Part shown: positions 9,944-21,029 of the stretch, piece after piece
Layout: each line of letters starts with the position of its first letter
How positions within the stretch are numbered: position 1 is the first letter of the stretch
Source: Isoetes taiwanensis
Taxonomy: Eukaryota; Streptophyta; Lycopodiopsida; Isoetales; Isoetaceae
Length of the DNA stretch: 64,000 nucleotides
NCBI GenBank assembly: GCA_021234155.1
Contig: JAJEKV010000016.1
Location: 18,102,698 to 18,166,697, forward strand
Direction of reading: 5' to 3'
Notes under the pieces: generated by a model
Told to the model about the DNA's origin: nothing
The model's database searches: none
What the model saw: only the letters and a program-made list of their open reading frames with translations
Program-made: the position numbers and the translations under genes

Positions 9944-10890
9944 TCATGCAAAGACATAGCGAAAGAGGTGACGGTTTAACGCCATCGTCCGCGGTAGCGC
10001 GAGTCGCCAACCGAGAAACCCTCGAGATGCTGCCGCTGAAGCGCCCCACGACGAATTAATGTGTCCCATACCGAAATGGTCTAAGCCGATCATGAGCAAA
10101 CACCGCCGCCACCAAGAACGAAGCCGTCGATATAGATAGAGGGCGCAGGGACTCGGGTTAGCGCGAAAAGGGGCCGCCGAGGGAGGGTCCAAGAGAGGGT
10201 AGCTGACCGGACGAAATAAGACGCTGAAGAATAGTGACCGGGCAGCGAGGGAGGGCAAACGAAGCTAGCGAAATGGTGTGGCCCCCGGCAAGCCGATCTC
10301 TTGGACCGACCTGATAAAAATCTCGACGTAAGGTGGAGAGAAGGATAAGTCGCGGCCAATTCAAAGCCGTGGCCTGGAGATGCGCAAAAAGCCGCTGGCT
10401 GAAAGGAGAATGAGGGCGCCCGAAAGCTAGGGATCTAAAAAGGCGGGGGGGGGCGAAACCGAGTAATGATGGAACGACGGATGGGGAAGAAGAGGCAAAA
10501 GTGCGAGGAGGGCTGCATGACGAGATGCTGCTGGACGAAAGCTAAAGATGGCAAGGGAGAACCGAGGGCAGGGAAGATTGAAAAGCTGATGAAAAAAGGA
10601 TATCGCAGCCGAGGCTGTGGCGACCGGGGAGGAAGACATATCCGGTTGGTGGAGAGAAGCAAAAAACGCCGCGACAGCGAAAGGGGAAGCAGGGAGATAA
10701 GATATAGAGTGTGAGCGGCACCAGAGTACAAAACGCCGAAACATAGCAACATAGGCAGAGATGGTAGAAGGGGCGCGGGATGAAAAAACTAAGGGGAGCG
10801 AAGAAAAGAATAGAGGAATGTGAGCAGGAGGAATTAAGCGCGAAGCAGCTGCCACAAAAGAAAGAATGCACTCGTTAATCCACATTAAAT
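9944..10890 (-). pseudogene. tyrosine recombinase of DIRS-order element
   Basis: The N-terminal core-binding region is open around 10775-10660, with the motif STISAYVAMFRRFVLWCRSH and then ASPFAVAAFFASLH. This is the usual S-T-x-x-x-Y...F...W pattern of phage-integrase N domains. The C-terminal catalytic end is read at 9945-10085: an R-R-G-A segment in one frame, then SAAASRG, a tryptophan-rich stretch, and LNRHLFRYV ending in the candidate nucleophilic tyrosine. This order resembles the R...H-x-x-R...Y core of the family. At least two frameshifts are needed, so the protein is inactive. The enzyme would insert the circular cDNA by site-specific recombination. Confidence 0.75.
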
Positions 10891-11049
10891 TGACGACGAA
10901 ATAAACCAAGAGAATCCAAATATTATTCCGTATTAAAGTGACAGCGAAGAACATAAATAGCTACATGACGCCGACACTCGTGAAATGAGGTTGACAAAGT
11001 TGGCAACAAAGCATGAGAAAAAGCATCAAAAATAATACATCCACAATAA

Positions 11050-12890
11050 AAGGTGCCCATGACTCGCCATTGCATAGAAGAGGCCACCAGGGGCCGAGGG
11101 CCAATATAAAACCACCAAAGTCATCCGAGCCGACAAGTCCGCCGCATGGTGCAAGACACGGGAATCATAGCCGAGGGGGGAAAACAAGAATTATTAAAGA
11201 TGTGCCAATCATAGGTGAAGGCGCCCAAGGGATAATGATGGGGATATGCAAACCGGTGTTAAAAACGGGGAGTTTGTGATTAATAGGTGAAGCAAAACGG
11301 TCAACATGATGCGGCCCCATACGTAATCAATATGCCGGAAACACCATGGCGCGAGGGCAAACTCATCTGACCGAGGCAACCGAAAGGTAATCCGCCCATT
11401 CGCTCGGGAGCCGGGAATCCAAACCGCTCTACGAAATAGCACAATGGAAACACGTAAGAAAAATTTCCAAAGCCGAGGTGAATATCGGAGAAGCGGAACC
11501 ACCCTTCCGGGGAGAATGGAGGCGACGCGAATTATCCCCGACCGTGACCAGCCGGAATGGATAAAAGGTAAAGCCGAATCGTAGGACCGTGAAAAGCAAA
11601 AGCTCACGCCATGTGGATGATCGGGCGATTCAAATTCGCAGTAAAAAGACCCATAAAATCAACACGGTTTTGGCCAGGCAGAAGCAACCAACCCCCAACC
11701 AAAAGCGCTTAGCATCAAAACCTAAAACAAATGGACGGGCCGACCTGAGAGGAGAAATAGGGCTTAAAACAGAGAGAGCGGGCGATGATTCCTGTGAGCA
11801 AAATTTCCATGCTGCTAACGATGATAATGAAATAGGGGCATCCCGTAAAAAAGGTCAGATGAGAAGATAAGAGAAAAAGGTGAGGGAAGAGACCAAGGAA
11901 CCGAAAACGATGCGAGAGATTGCGTAAAACCAAGGAATCTAGCAAGATGGCGAAGTCAAACGAGAGGAAGAGAGAATAGATGAGGAAAGCTGGAAAAATT
12001 TTTCTAACTTCTTGGACGACAAACAAATAATCATAGAAGAAGAGTCAAGGAGGAACCCAAGGAAAATTGTGCGATGGGAAATCTGGAGATCTACATTTAG
12101 GCCATGCAATAAGAAAAACCGCATGTTGCGTGATCAGAAATGATAATGATATTGAGGGCTTACAAAAGTTCACGCTGGGTCAAGAAAAGAAAATCGTCCA
12201 TGTAAGGAGGGCAAATGGACACCGGCAAGACGACGCTGACGAACTAAGGGGCGATAAGTTTGGTAAAAACAAAGGGGCGGATGCAAGACCAAAGGGGAGC
12301 ATTGTAAATACATAAAATAAGCCGCCGAGTTGAAACCCAAGAAGGTATGGTGGGGGGCCAGATAGGAACATGATGATAGCCCGACTTTAAATCCAGAGTA
12401 AAAAGAAAATCGAGAGGTTGAAGCAATGACAAGGCATCAGAAAGGGACTCGTAACGGAAGGATGGGACAGATAAGAAAGAATTAAGGTGACGCAAATCAA
12501 GAATAAGGCGAAACTTGTGGGCCCCTTGGGGACGACTCCCAAGGAGAACAAAAGAAAGGGCGGTCGAACTTGCATGATTGCTCCCGTAGCGTAAGGTCAC
12601 TTAATAGCTGAGCGGGGCAAATGGGAGTTGGGAGGACAAATAATGAAAAGGTTGGGACGGAAAATGGTTGGGAAGGGGGCCCAGCCCAAGGAAGGGGGTA
12701 ACCAGGCTGAATCCAAGAAATAACAAGGGGGTTCGCGGAAATAGAGTGCCAAAATGGTAAACAAGCAGAGAGGCGGCCGCGGACAGACAAAGTAGCATAG
12801 TGGGTATCAAGGGCGGTAGGGTCAAAGGGGAAATGAGGCAAGGGAGAGGCGAAAACTTGGCAATCTGCGAAAAAGATAACACATCAAATT
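11050..12890 (-). pseudogene. DIRS-type reverse transcriptase-RNase H
   Basis: The RT motifs are RLILDLRHLN and LDLKSGYHHV (12420-12500), PFGLASAP (about 12300), YMDDFLFL (12185-12208) and a FLGFLLDSSS thumb-side motif (about 12040). RNase H follows. Near 11190-11450 it ends with VWIPGSRANGR, DEFALAPWCFRHIDYVWG and a shifted V-D-R-F-A-S-like stretch. That W-I-P-G...W-G...D-R-F-A block is characteristic of DIRS RNase H. It would copy element RNA into circular cDNA. The frame changes several times and stops are present. Confidence 0.8.
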
Positions 12891-13301
12891 AAGCACGCTT
12901 TTTATTGATGACACAAACCATAATTATATCGAGACACTAAAAATGCACTTGGCGACATTACGAAGACCAGGATGGAGATGACTCGAGGCAAAGGGGTTGG
13001 GGTGATTGAGGAGATAGAGTCAACAAAGGAGAGGGAGCAAGCGGCAAATTGAGAAAAGGTGGAGAAAAAGGTGGAGACATGGGGGGAACCGTGATTGTGA
13101 GAAAAAAAAGTCGACGAAAACAGCTTTCAACAGATGAAAACGGGCCGCAGAAAAGTACAAATAAGAGAGGATGGGTTGGCAAAGGAGGGCTAAGAAGGGA
13201 TAAAACGAGGGGCAGATAAGGAGAAGAACGCTAACGGGATAGACGCTTTCTCATGGGCAAACTTTTTGCCCTGCTGCGCCGCTTAGATTCATCGAAGAAA
13301 A

Positions 13302-14016
13302 TCAAGACAGGGGACTCACTAAACCGGCGGGCAACATCGCGGGCCGTGTTGGTCGGGCAATCAAAACAAATTTCATCTCTTGGTCCGCCAAACGCTTACC
13401 TTCTTCCACCATGTGCAGACGCCCTCCTAATAGCCGCCCCAACATGGCGAAGCCGCCCATAGATCCAAAGGAAACCTCGGTGTCCATAGCCGACGCGAAC
13501 TCGTAATAATGTCGAAGGAGTCGCTCAAAAGTCTCAGACGGCCGAAAGCTCTCTCTCGTGATATCCCGGCCGAAGGTGTTCAAGCTGCGCGCACGGACGG
13601 AGAGCCGTGGTAACCAAGACCGGCTCCCGAAAGTAGCCCTCTTGTTGAGCTCGTATAAACAGCTGGGTATAATCAAAAGGAGAAGAGGCAGAGGGAGGAG
13701 AAGGGGCCGAAAAAAGAGGTGGAGTGGATGAAAAAAGCGGAGCCATATGGGGAGAGAACAAGGGGGAAGCAACCCCAGATGGAGAAAGGGAAGAAGGTGA
13801 CGCAAAGGCAGATGAGGGCCAAAAGGAAAAAGTGGTGGAGGGTGATGACTGGGGAAACGAGGCGTGCCCCTCAATCCGTGGTCGAGAAAGAGAGGCTTCA
13901 CGACGACGGCACCCGCAGTCCGAAGCTAGACGCTGGGGGAAAGAGATCCCGACGAGGTAGAAGCCGTGGTTCCTGCTTTGAAGGGATGAGCTCAATAACC
14001 TGCAAACGAGGAACAC
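13302..14016 (-). pseudogene. gag-like open region of tyrosine-recombinase element
   Basis: Two overlapping minus frames look like one protein with a frameshift. The first (13534-14016) runs through a Ser/Pro-rich segment into SPFDYTQLFIRAQQEGYFRE. The second (13302 to about 13640) continues with TFERLLRHYYEFASAMDTEV and a basic stretch. Position upstream of RT is where DIRS elements carry their Gag-like protein. No zinc knuckle is seen. The identity rests on position and composition, not on a recognised domain. Confidence 0.4.
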
Positions 14017-14479
14017 GTAAGAATAGATACGAAAGAAAAAACTGCGGCATGAAACGAGGTGGAAAAGAGGAAAGGCACGTCACGACCCCATGCGCCCCAT
14101 GATATGTACCTTAAGCCTATGGACACAACAGCGAAAAAACCCCTAAAACCTTGGGCCACAAAGAAAAAGAAACACCAAAGTACCATTTCTTGGTCCTCCC
14201 CCCGAAACAAAGACAAGATAAAAAAAGCCAACATAGTTAGGATGAGAGCAACCTTCCGGGAAGACAATACAAACCACAAGACGAATAGAAAAAAGCTATG
14301 CAAAAAAACAGACTATAATGAATGACATCATCCCCATAGGTAGCCTGACCAAAAATAAGTACCATTGTTGCCAATGCATATCAATGTTAGATGGGCCTAT
14401 ACCCCCTTTCCACAAACATATTTTGTAAGTACCCCCTCCGGGTGCAAAGAAAACTAAGACCTAAGCCTCACCCCTAAAA

Positions 14480-15170
14480 GTAAAAAAAACATGAAATCTA
14501 CAAAACTAATAATAAAACCATTAGAATAAGGATTAAGAACTTCGCCCCCATCAAAACCAAAAACCATCAACCCTTATATATGTCGGATGCCAAACAATCA
14601 TAATACCAAACTTGAAAGGGAAAAACATGAAATGTAAGTCTACGAAAATTACGCATAGCCGAAAATAAGAATGCCACCCTAGGCCCCCATGAGAAGTTAG
14701 TCTAGCCAAAATAGAAGAGATACCGAAGGAACTTATAATAGGAAAATGCCTAAAGCAATGAGCCATCCACAACGTTAAAAACACAAATACAACCACCAAA
14801 GAGTTGAGACATAATTGGGAAAAACCGGATGCATGCTAACCTTAGCCTCCCCCCCCAAGTAAGAATCATGAAGTATGCAAGACTTAATAAGAAACCATCT
14901 AAGATAATGATGCAAGAATTTCAACCCCTTAGCACATATGGCGGATGCAAAAAACAACCATAGCACTACTTTGAAAAAGGAAACATAAAAAGGAATTTAA
15001 AGTCTACAAAAAATACACATAAGTGAAATAAGAATGCCACCCGATCCCCCCATGAGAATTTAATCTAGCCATACCTAAAAATACGATTGGAACTTATAAA
15101 TCGCCTAAAGCACTAAGCCATCCATAACATTACCAACACAGATAAACAACTAAAGAGTTTAGACATAGCA
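14480..15170. repeat. two ~350-bp imperfect tandem repeats
   Basis: The segment at about 14480-14815 is repeated at about 14865-15170. The shared landmarks are ATAAGAATGCCACCC, CCCCATGAGAA, the AATCTAGCC-type and GCCATCCA-type segments, and a terminal AAAGAGTT-GAGACATA block. They lie inside the tyrosine-recombinase element upstream of the gag-like region and carry no convincing coding frame. Confidence 0.65.
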
Positions 15171-15179
15171 CAAAAAATC

Positions 15180-16910
15180 AAATGGGGTTTTGCCCCCTTA
15201 TTCCTTAGAACGGCGGATATGCCGATTATTACAAAAAACCACAACCCAACCTCAAAGGAATCACGCCAGCCACCCCATGCCTAACGCCGGGTATATGGGA
15301 AGAAAATGGGGTGGGCAGGCCTTGAGGATGTAAAGAATCTCCTTCGAGAAAGTGGCTCGAGGGACTAAAGCCCCCATTGTAGAATGACATCGCCAAGAAA
15401 GCTTATGGCGATGAGAATCCACGCCACTTAAAAGCCCAAACACTCGGCCACCGAAGGAGACAAGGAGGCATAAAGGCATAATGATCGAAAAACTCTACTG
15501 GCCGGGCCGATGTCCTTCGCCCCATCGAAACCGCTCGCGCAGAGGGGTGAAGCACCTCCGTGTCCGCGGTAAAGATGATGTCGCCCATGTCAACCATGGG
15601 GGTGATGAAGGGGGTGAGAAAACTCCAACAGAGCCCGTGATCCAGAGAACAACAAGGACAACCAAAAGCCATATCGAATGCCGAAAGGTTTACTATGAGA
15701 GCAGAGAAAGCAAGCCAGGGAAAAAGTAGGAGCAATGCATGAGAGGAGAAAGAAAGGGGCTTAAAAAAAGGGTTGGGCAAAAAACAAACCTAAGACCAAA
15801 TTTACAATTAAGCTTTCAATAAACATTGGTGAGGATAAATCAACCCAAAACAACCATCCATAAAATAAGCATAATGAAAACCGACCACAAACCAGCCTAA
15901 TGCAAGGAACGCCCACCATGCATGCCCAAATTAGACCACTGATAAGCTAAGCCTAAACATAACCATGCATGTAGTGAAATAATCCAAATAAAAACTCATC
16001 TGAAACTAGCCGCAGAGATGGCAAACGAGGAAGAGAGGCTGAATCGACCAGCAGGGAAATCGAAGCAGCGAAAATCGCCTCGATCGTCTCATGAAGCCAG
16101 ACTTGCGAAGCAAAGGCTAAACCTCGCCCCCTCAAGGCCCCTTCAACTCCGCCGCCAAGATCGCTTATGATCCTGTCCCGCTCCCGATCTAGCCGAGAAA
16201 TTAGACCTCCCCCCCCCCTTTTTTCCTTCTTCCGATGCCGTGGTTGGACCAATGGTTGAACAACCGAGGTCCCTCAGGCCGCATAAAGAACCCCGCCGCC
16301 GTGGTCTCGCAATCGACCTCCCGAGAACGGGCGAGCATATTCATTGGCTGGCGGGGCCCGCCTGCATAAGAATCCCAAGCGATGATCGAGGGGGAGGCAG
16401 GGCCAAAGGGCTGACTCAATCGCAACCTCGCATGCTAAGATATGCTAAGATGGATTAGATCTCGAATCGGAAAAGCACCCATGTCCCCAACAAACCATGA
16501 AATCTCTTCCCAAAACAAAGCATGCTTGTTGCATCGTATAAACCGACGAACCACCACCATCTCCCAAATGAACCCGCATACCTAGCTGAAAACCAAATCC
16601 CCAAAGAAACCAGATCCGAGGGACCCGACCCAATCAATCTGCATGTTGCTTCCCGATGCCCCATCTCATAAACCAATCAAAAGAATCATCCTACAACCGC
16701 CAACAAGCGGAAAAATACCAACCGAAAAAGGGGCTATACCTGTGCAGACAGGCAATTGAGGAGAAGAGGCCATACCTTCCAGAGTAAGACGAAAGCGGAT
16801 CGATGAGAAAACCACCCCAGCCTAGCTCTCAAAAAAGGATCTCGATCCATGTGAGGAAGAAGCGCCGCCGAGTAGAACGGCATCGATCGCGTGGAAGCGG
16901 AATCTTTGAG
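15180..16910 (-). other. 5' region of tyrosine-recombinase element, coding content unclear
   Basis: Short minus-strand frames are open at 15403-15780, 15953-16252, 16201-16425 and 16455-16676, but none carries a domain I recognise. The frame 16734-17048 starts inside A1. The region may be a leader plus a degraded first ORF. Confidence 0.35.
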
Positions 16911-16911
16911 G

Positions 16912-17048
16912 AGGGAGTCAAAGGCAAAGATGGAGAACTGCTGCTGCTGTGAGAAGAACGCCGATAACCTGCTACAACTGGAATGACGTCTCATATAGCA
17001 GCTCGCCCCTTCCCAGAATGCCGATCCGACGGCTCGGATCGATGCCAT
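16912..17048 (-). repeat. split direct repeat A1 (5' end)
   Basis: About 137 bp match 9708-9848. Both copies end outward in the palindrome CGATCCGA-CGGC-TCGGATCG followed by ATGCCAT. The repeat includes the GGAGGGAGTCAAAGGCAAAG stretch at its inner edge. Confidence 0.9.
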
Positions 17049-18085
17049 AGTTCATCAACAAGTTTATTATTGCGGAGGATTTTCCCTCGAGAACCCTTCC
17101 CGGGGGGGAGGGGGGGGAGGGGGGGGGAGTTCCTTTAATCATGGGCGGTAATTGTCATGTTGTTCTTATTCACTTGTTTTGGGTCCCATAGGCCATATGG
17201 TCTCCGTGGATGATAAAAGACAATTCAACTCAGTTTAATTCTTCAAAAAAAATATGGGCATATGGTATCTTGTATGCTCTTCTTAAATTAAGTAAAACCC
17301 TCTAGATTCAAAATATCTAGAACTTTGAAGTATACAACATGACTTTCGTGACCCCTAAAAGTGGAGTTAAACCACTTAGAAAAGACATAAAATTGGATAC
17401 TCATTTTGTTCCATACGTAGATATCATACAATCTAAACACAAAAGGGAACAATATTCGATTGTATATATGAATCTAGAAAGTCAAGTAACACAATTTTAA
17501 TACCTTTGCTTTGTTAATCAAGGATATATAGGTTTGCAAATAGCCACATGTAAATTCTCCAAAGTCAAATCCTTCAAGGTGAAAAAAAAAATTTATGTAA
17601 ATTTTCTAAAGAGCCTGCGACCCAACTAGCTATGCAAGTATTGATCTAGGGCCGAATTATTCATCTTTCATCTCTCAAAATGCTGTAAGAAACAACAAAT
17701 TCTATCATCTACCAATGCTGGAAAAAAATGTCCATCTAATGGGAAACCAACGTCTCCATTGGCCCTTTCATTGCCGAAAATAAGAACGTTTAGAAGATTT
17801 AGATGTTATCCACAAAAACCCAAAAGTCCGGCCGTAAGTACCTGCCTTAAAATCATAATAATGTGAGGGGAAACCACCCAAAAACAATTTAAATAGATAT
17901 GTAGCAAATTTCTTTCAACAAAAATATATATAATACCTTAAAGCATGGTCCTCTTGTATTCTATAAATCTGAGCATTGGCCACCATCGGATCGGTTTCAA
18001 TAAAAATATTTAATAGGTTAGGTTAAACCGGAATCCTCTCATATTCTATAAATCTAAGCATTGGTCATCATCGGATCAAACAAGG
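17049..18085. other. non-coding DNA with G-tract and LINE-like 3' tail
   Basis: It holds a G-rich tract at 17101-17130. At about 17185-17255 is a GGGTCCCATAGGCC, GGTCTCCGTGG segment followed by AATTCAA-type runs. A close copy ends in (TTCTA)n at 18417-18480. The two copies look like 3' tails of LINE or SINE copies. No gene is seen. Confidence 0.4.
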
Positions 18086-18140
18086 TTATATTATACAAGA
18101 AATTTATCGCGGCGGCCAAGGCCGCCGCACATATTTCTCT
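18086..18140. repeat. inverted-repeat end with GC palindrome, right copy
   Basis: This is an inverted match of the segment at 6976-7030, with the same TACAAGAAATTTATC arm and GC palindrome. The two copies bracket about 11.1 kb that holds the LINE relic and the tyrosine-recombinase element. Confidence 0.6.
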
Positions 18141-18416
18141 TTACCAACGTGGTGTCAGTTCTAAACCCACCTATTATGGAGGGCATTTTAAGGTGAAATT
18201 TCTCAATTCAAACTGTAACGGAAAAGGATGTAGTTGAAAAAACTTGAATGTTTGTTCATGACTTCATTAAAAAACATCATTTTCATAATGCTCTCAAATT
18301 GCATTGCTCGAAGGTGCTTCTGTAAATGTCATTCCGGATGCTTGACCTCCACGAATATTTCTCTTGTTTTTATGGAAATTTGTGTACAGGCGTTGCTCGC
18401 AACTTCCTGTCTATTG

Positions 18417-18480
18417 TATGGGTCCCATGACCTATTGGTCTCCGTGGACGTTAAAAAAACTATTCTATTCTATTCTATTA
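18417..18480 (+). repeat. LINE/SINE-like 3' tail with (TTCTA)n
   Basis: GGGTCCCATGACC and GGTCTCCGTGGACG are followed by an A stretch and four or five TTCTA units. This parallels 17185-17255. At 40060-40110 a GGTCTCGCCCCATAATAGTA segment is followed by AATAG repeats. Confidence 0.45.
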
Positions 18481-18499
18481 TTGAAGTCCGACAAATAAT

Positions 18500-20800
18500 A
18501 TACTCTTACAAAGATGGCTGATTCAAATTAAATGGGGCAAGGACATACTAAATAATAAGATGATACATATCTATGAGCATATTATTGATAATTCTAAATC
18601 CTAAAACCTTGAATTTTATGTTTTGCGCAATCATGCAGACTTAAATAAGTTAACACCATGCTTCCAGTTGGACCCGTTCGAAAATTTTGGTGAGCTTTTA
18701 CTCTATATCATGCCTTCTACCACATCAAGTGAACAATCATGCTTGGTTAGCATCTTGTTAGAAATCATGCATTTTGTAAGCAACGTCCACTTAGAACAAA
18801 TGTAGTTGATGCTTGATAGCAAGACAATAGACATACCTTACATTCTACTCCACATCTTTCCAAAAGATTGTCTATTCTCGTCATTTATACATTGAAATTG
18901 AACCTTGGAAAGAATTTCTTAGTCAATTAAACAATCTCAATTCCTTGCCCCATAGCCACAACAAAAAAGCACAACCCCCATCTCGAGGTTCGCAGGAGCC
19001 ACAATTAAGGGGCCACAGTAATGCAGCTTCTTTGCATGACAAAGTTAAGATGCAACTTAATGGTTTTGACTTGTTCATATAAGGCAGCTCTATGAAGAAC
19101 TTGAAATCTATTCAGGATTTTTCCTAACCACAAGCTTTTCATAATTCTTGCTCAACTTCTTTCGGCATCAAAATTCGAACATAAAATTGCTTTTACTATG
19201 AATGCCCTTCTAAAATTTTCAATCAGGTTATATTGTTGATTTGAGCAGGATAGCAGCTTGCATGTCATTTTACAGTTGGAAAAAAGTCCCACAAAAACCT
19301 TTAATGATGATGGGACTTGCAATCAAAAACATATTTGCACAAATTAGTTAAATGAGACCCTTGCCAAATGCCGAAGTGAGTGTATTACACCTATAGAGAG
19401 CACACAATATATGGTAAAAGAAAGCTTTGATTTAGAATAATTAATAGCATTTACTACTGAAGAGAAATGAATTGCACTTACATGTGCCTGTCTTTTATCT
19501 TGGCCGAGGAGTTGCACTGGTTGAAGAATAAAATAGAGTCATCTAGAAGGTCACTTCCTAGAAATTCCTACAAAGGAGCTGCACTGATTGAAAAATAAAA
19601 GAGAGTCATCTAGAAAGTCGCTTCTTGGAAATTCCTAGAAAGAAGACGGTTATAAACTCTGTGCATCATCAATGCATCTTTGAGGGATCATAGCTGCAAT
19701 CGATCGAACTGAAGTTACTGAGAGAAAGAACTAGTTCTTTTAGTTGTACAACAAATACAACCTCATGCAACATTGGCAAGGATTTAGGCAAGAAGAGTAA
19801 CAACAGCTGCCATTATGCCCAGCATCAAGGCAAGACTCTCTGGATAGAGACAACACCCATTTATCCGATGCTCTACTTGATCAGACTGACCAAAACCTAC
19901 GCAAAGCCTAACCAAATAGTAGCAAAGGAAAAGAGCTTATGCAAATTTGTTTAGACTCGGCTGCAATCCCTATTATGGCGACTATGACATCAAGAAAAGC
20001 AAGAGCACCACAAATCAACTTCCCAAGTTTAGCAATCATAATCCCTAAATGCCTAAAAACTGCCATAGCGAACTAATTGGAAGACCCGACTAATTACGCA
20101 TTTATGCATCCTTGATGAAATAATACGCAAAGATAAAAACGCGACCAATGATTCCACATGAAAGCAAGTCTATGGCTTTTGAATATGAAAAGAAGCATGC
20201 ACCATAATTTAAGAAACGGTATCATGGCATAAAACAAATAGCAGACACAACTATCCTTCTTTAGTGACAACGAAGTCCATCATGGTTTAACAAACCACAT
20301 TTGTTGTCTGCTGAGCATTATATGAAAAATCGCATGAGCCATATCCTGCATTGATTTTCTGCTATTTCAAAGTATGTTCTGGATTAAGATGCATGGAATA
20401 TATCTTTTGAAATATATTTTGCCCTTCTTGTATGCAAGAAATGCTTCATTTGTCCTTGAATGAAATTTTGCCAAGATAAGGATATCTATAATAGCAAGGG
20501 GGGTGTCTTTTCTGACAAAGAACATATTATCTAAACTTAACGTACATCTTATCAAATGCAGATATCAGTAAAAACTTCATTCTAGCATTAAACAATACCT
20601 TGAATGCCACATAGTTGTCTGTTTTGTGACCTTATCTCCATGCTATGATCTGATGGAGTTTTCAAGGGTGTATCTACATCAGCAACATCCATTTCTTTCA
20701 CAATGTGCTCTGCTTTTCTTTAGTGATGCATAGAATGATTCCAGCAATTGCTTGCTTATTAAATGCCCTCTTTCATTTTGGCTTCTTCCTGACATCCCCC
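18500..20800. other. gene-poor AT-rich DNA
   Basis: No supported gene. A ~67-bp unit is tandemly duplicated at 19505-19571 and 19572-19640 (GTCATCTAGAA, GTC-C-TTC, GGAAATTCCTA-like landmarks). The rest is AT-rich with only short random frames. Confidence 0.5.
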
Positions 20801-20801
20801 T

Positions 20802-21026
20802 CTACCTTGGAGTTGAAGAAACCTCACTTTCATCATAAACGGAGCTCCTTGCATCAGAATCAATTGCTAAAATATCCCCATTTGGAGTAATCTTATTCAG
20901 TGTTTCCACCTTGTTAACCTTTTCTTTAAGAATTTCCGGCTCCATTTCAAGGCTATACTTTTCCCCTTCTGATTTAAACAACAGATCTTCCAACATAGCA
21001 ATAGCCTCGCGATCATGTAATTCCAA
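20802..21026 (-). CDS. possible coiled-coil exon, unknown protein
   Basis: The minus frame reads as a charged helix (EAIAMLEDLLFKSEGEKY, then EMEPEILKEKVNKVETLNK) followed by an acidic, serine-rich segment. Heptad-like leucines suggest a coiled coil. No upstream or downstream exon could be joined to it, and no domain is recognised. It could be an exon of a decayed host gene or chance. The family is not known. Confidence 0.25.
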   Translation of the reverse strand: MELHDREAIAMLEDLLFKSEGEKYSLEMEPEILKEKVNKVETLNKITPNGDILAIDSDARSSVYDESEVSSTPR

Positions 21027-21029
21027 GAG

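Larger units (their letters stand above)
8859..17048 (-). mobile_element. PAT/Kangaroo-like tyrosine-recombinase retrotransposon (DIRS order)
   Basis: On the minus strand the order is A1 (16912-17048), coding region (gag-like, RT with YMDD, RNase H, tyrosine recombinase), B1 (9846-9890), A2 (9708-9848), spacer, B2 (8859-8900). This A1-ORFs-B1-A2-B2 split-direct-repeat layout is the hallmark of PAT, Kangaroo and Ngaro elements within the DIRS order. They integrate by a tyrosine recombinase and make no target duplication. The junction reads CCATTCTG, the left end TATTCTGG and the right end CCATAGTT, so only an AT/ATT is shared. Frames are broken throughout, so this copy is inactive. Confidence 0.85.

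Noticed and set aside
10466-10714. Plus-strand Arg/Lys-rich open frame
   Set aside because: Shadow of the recombinase region on the minus strand.
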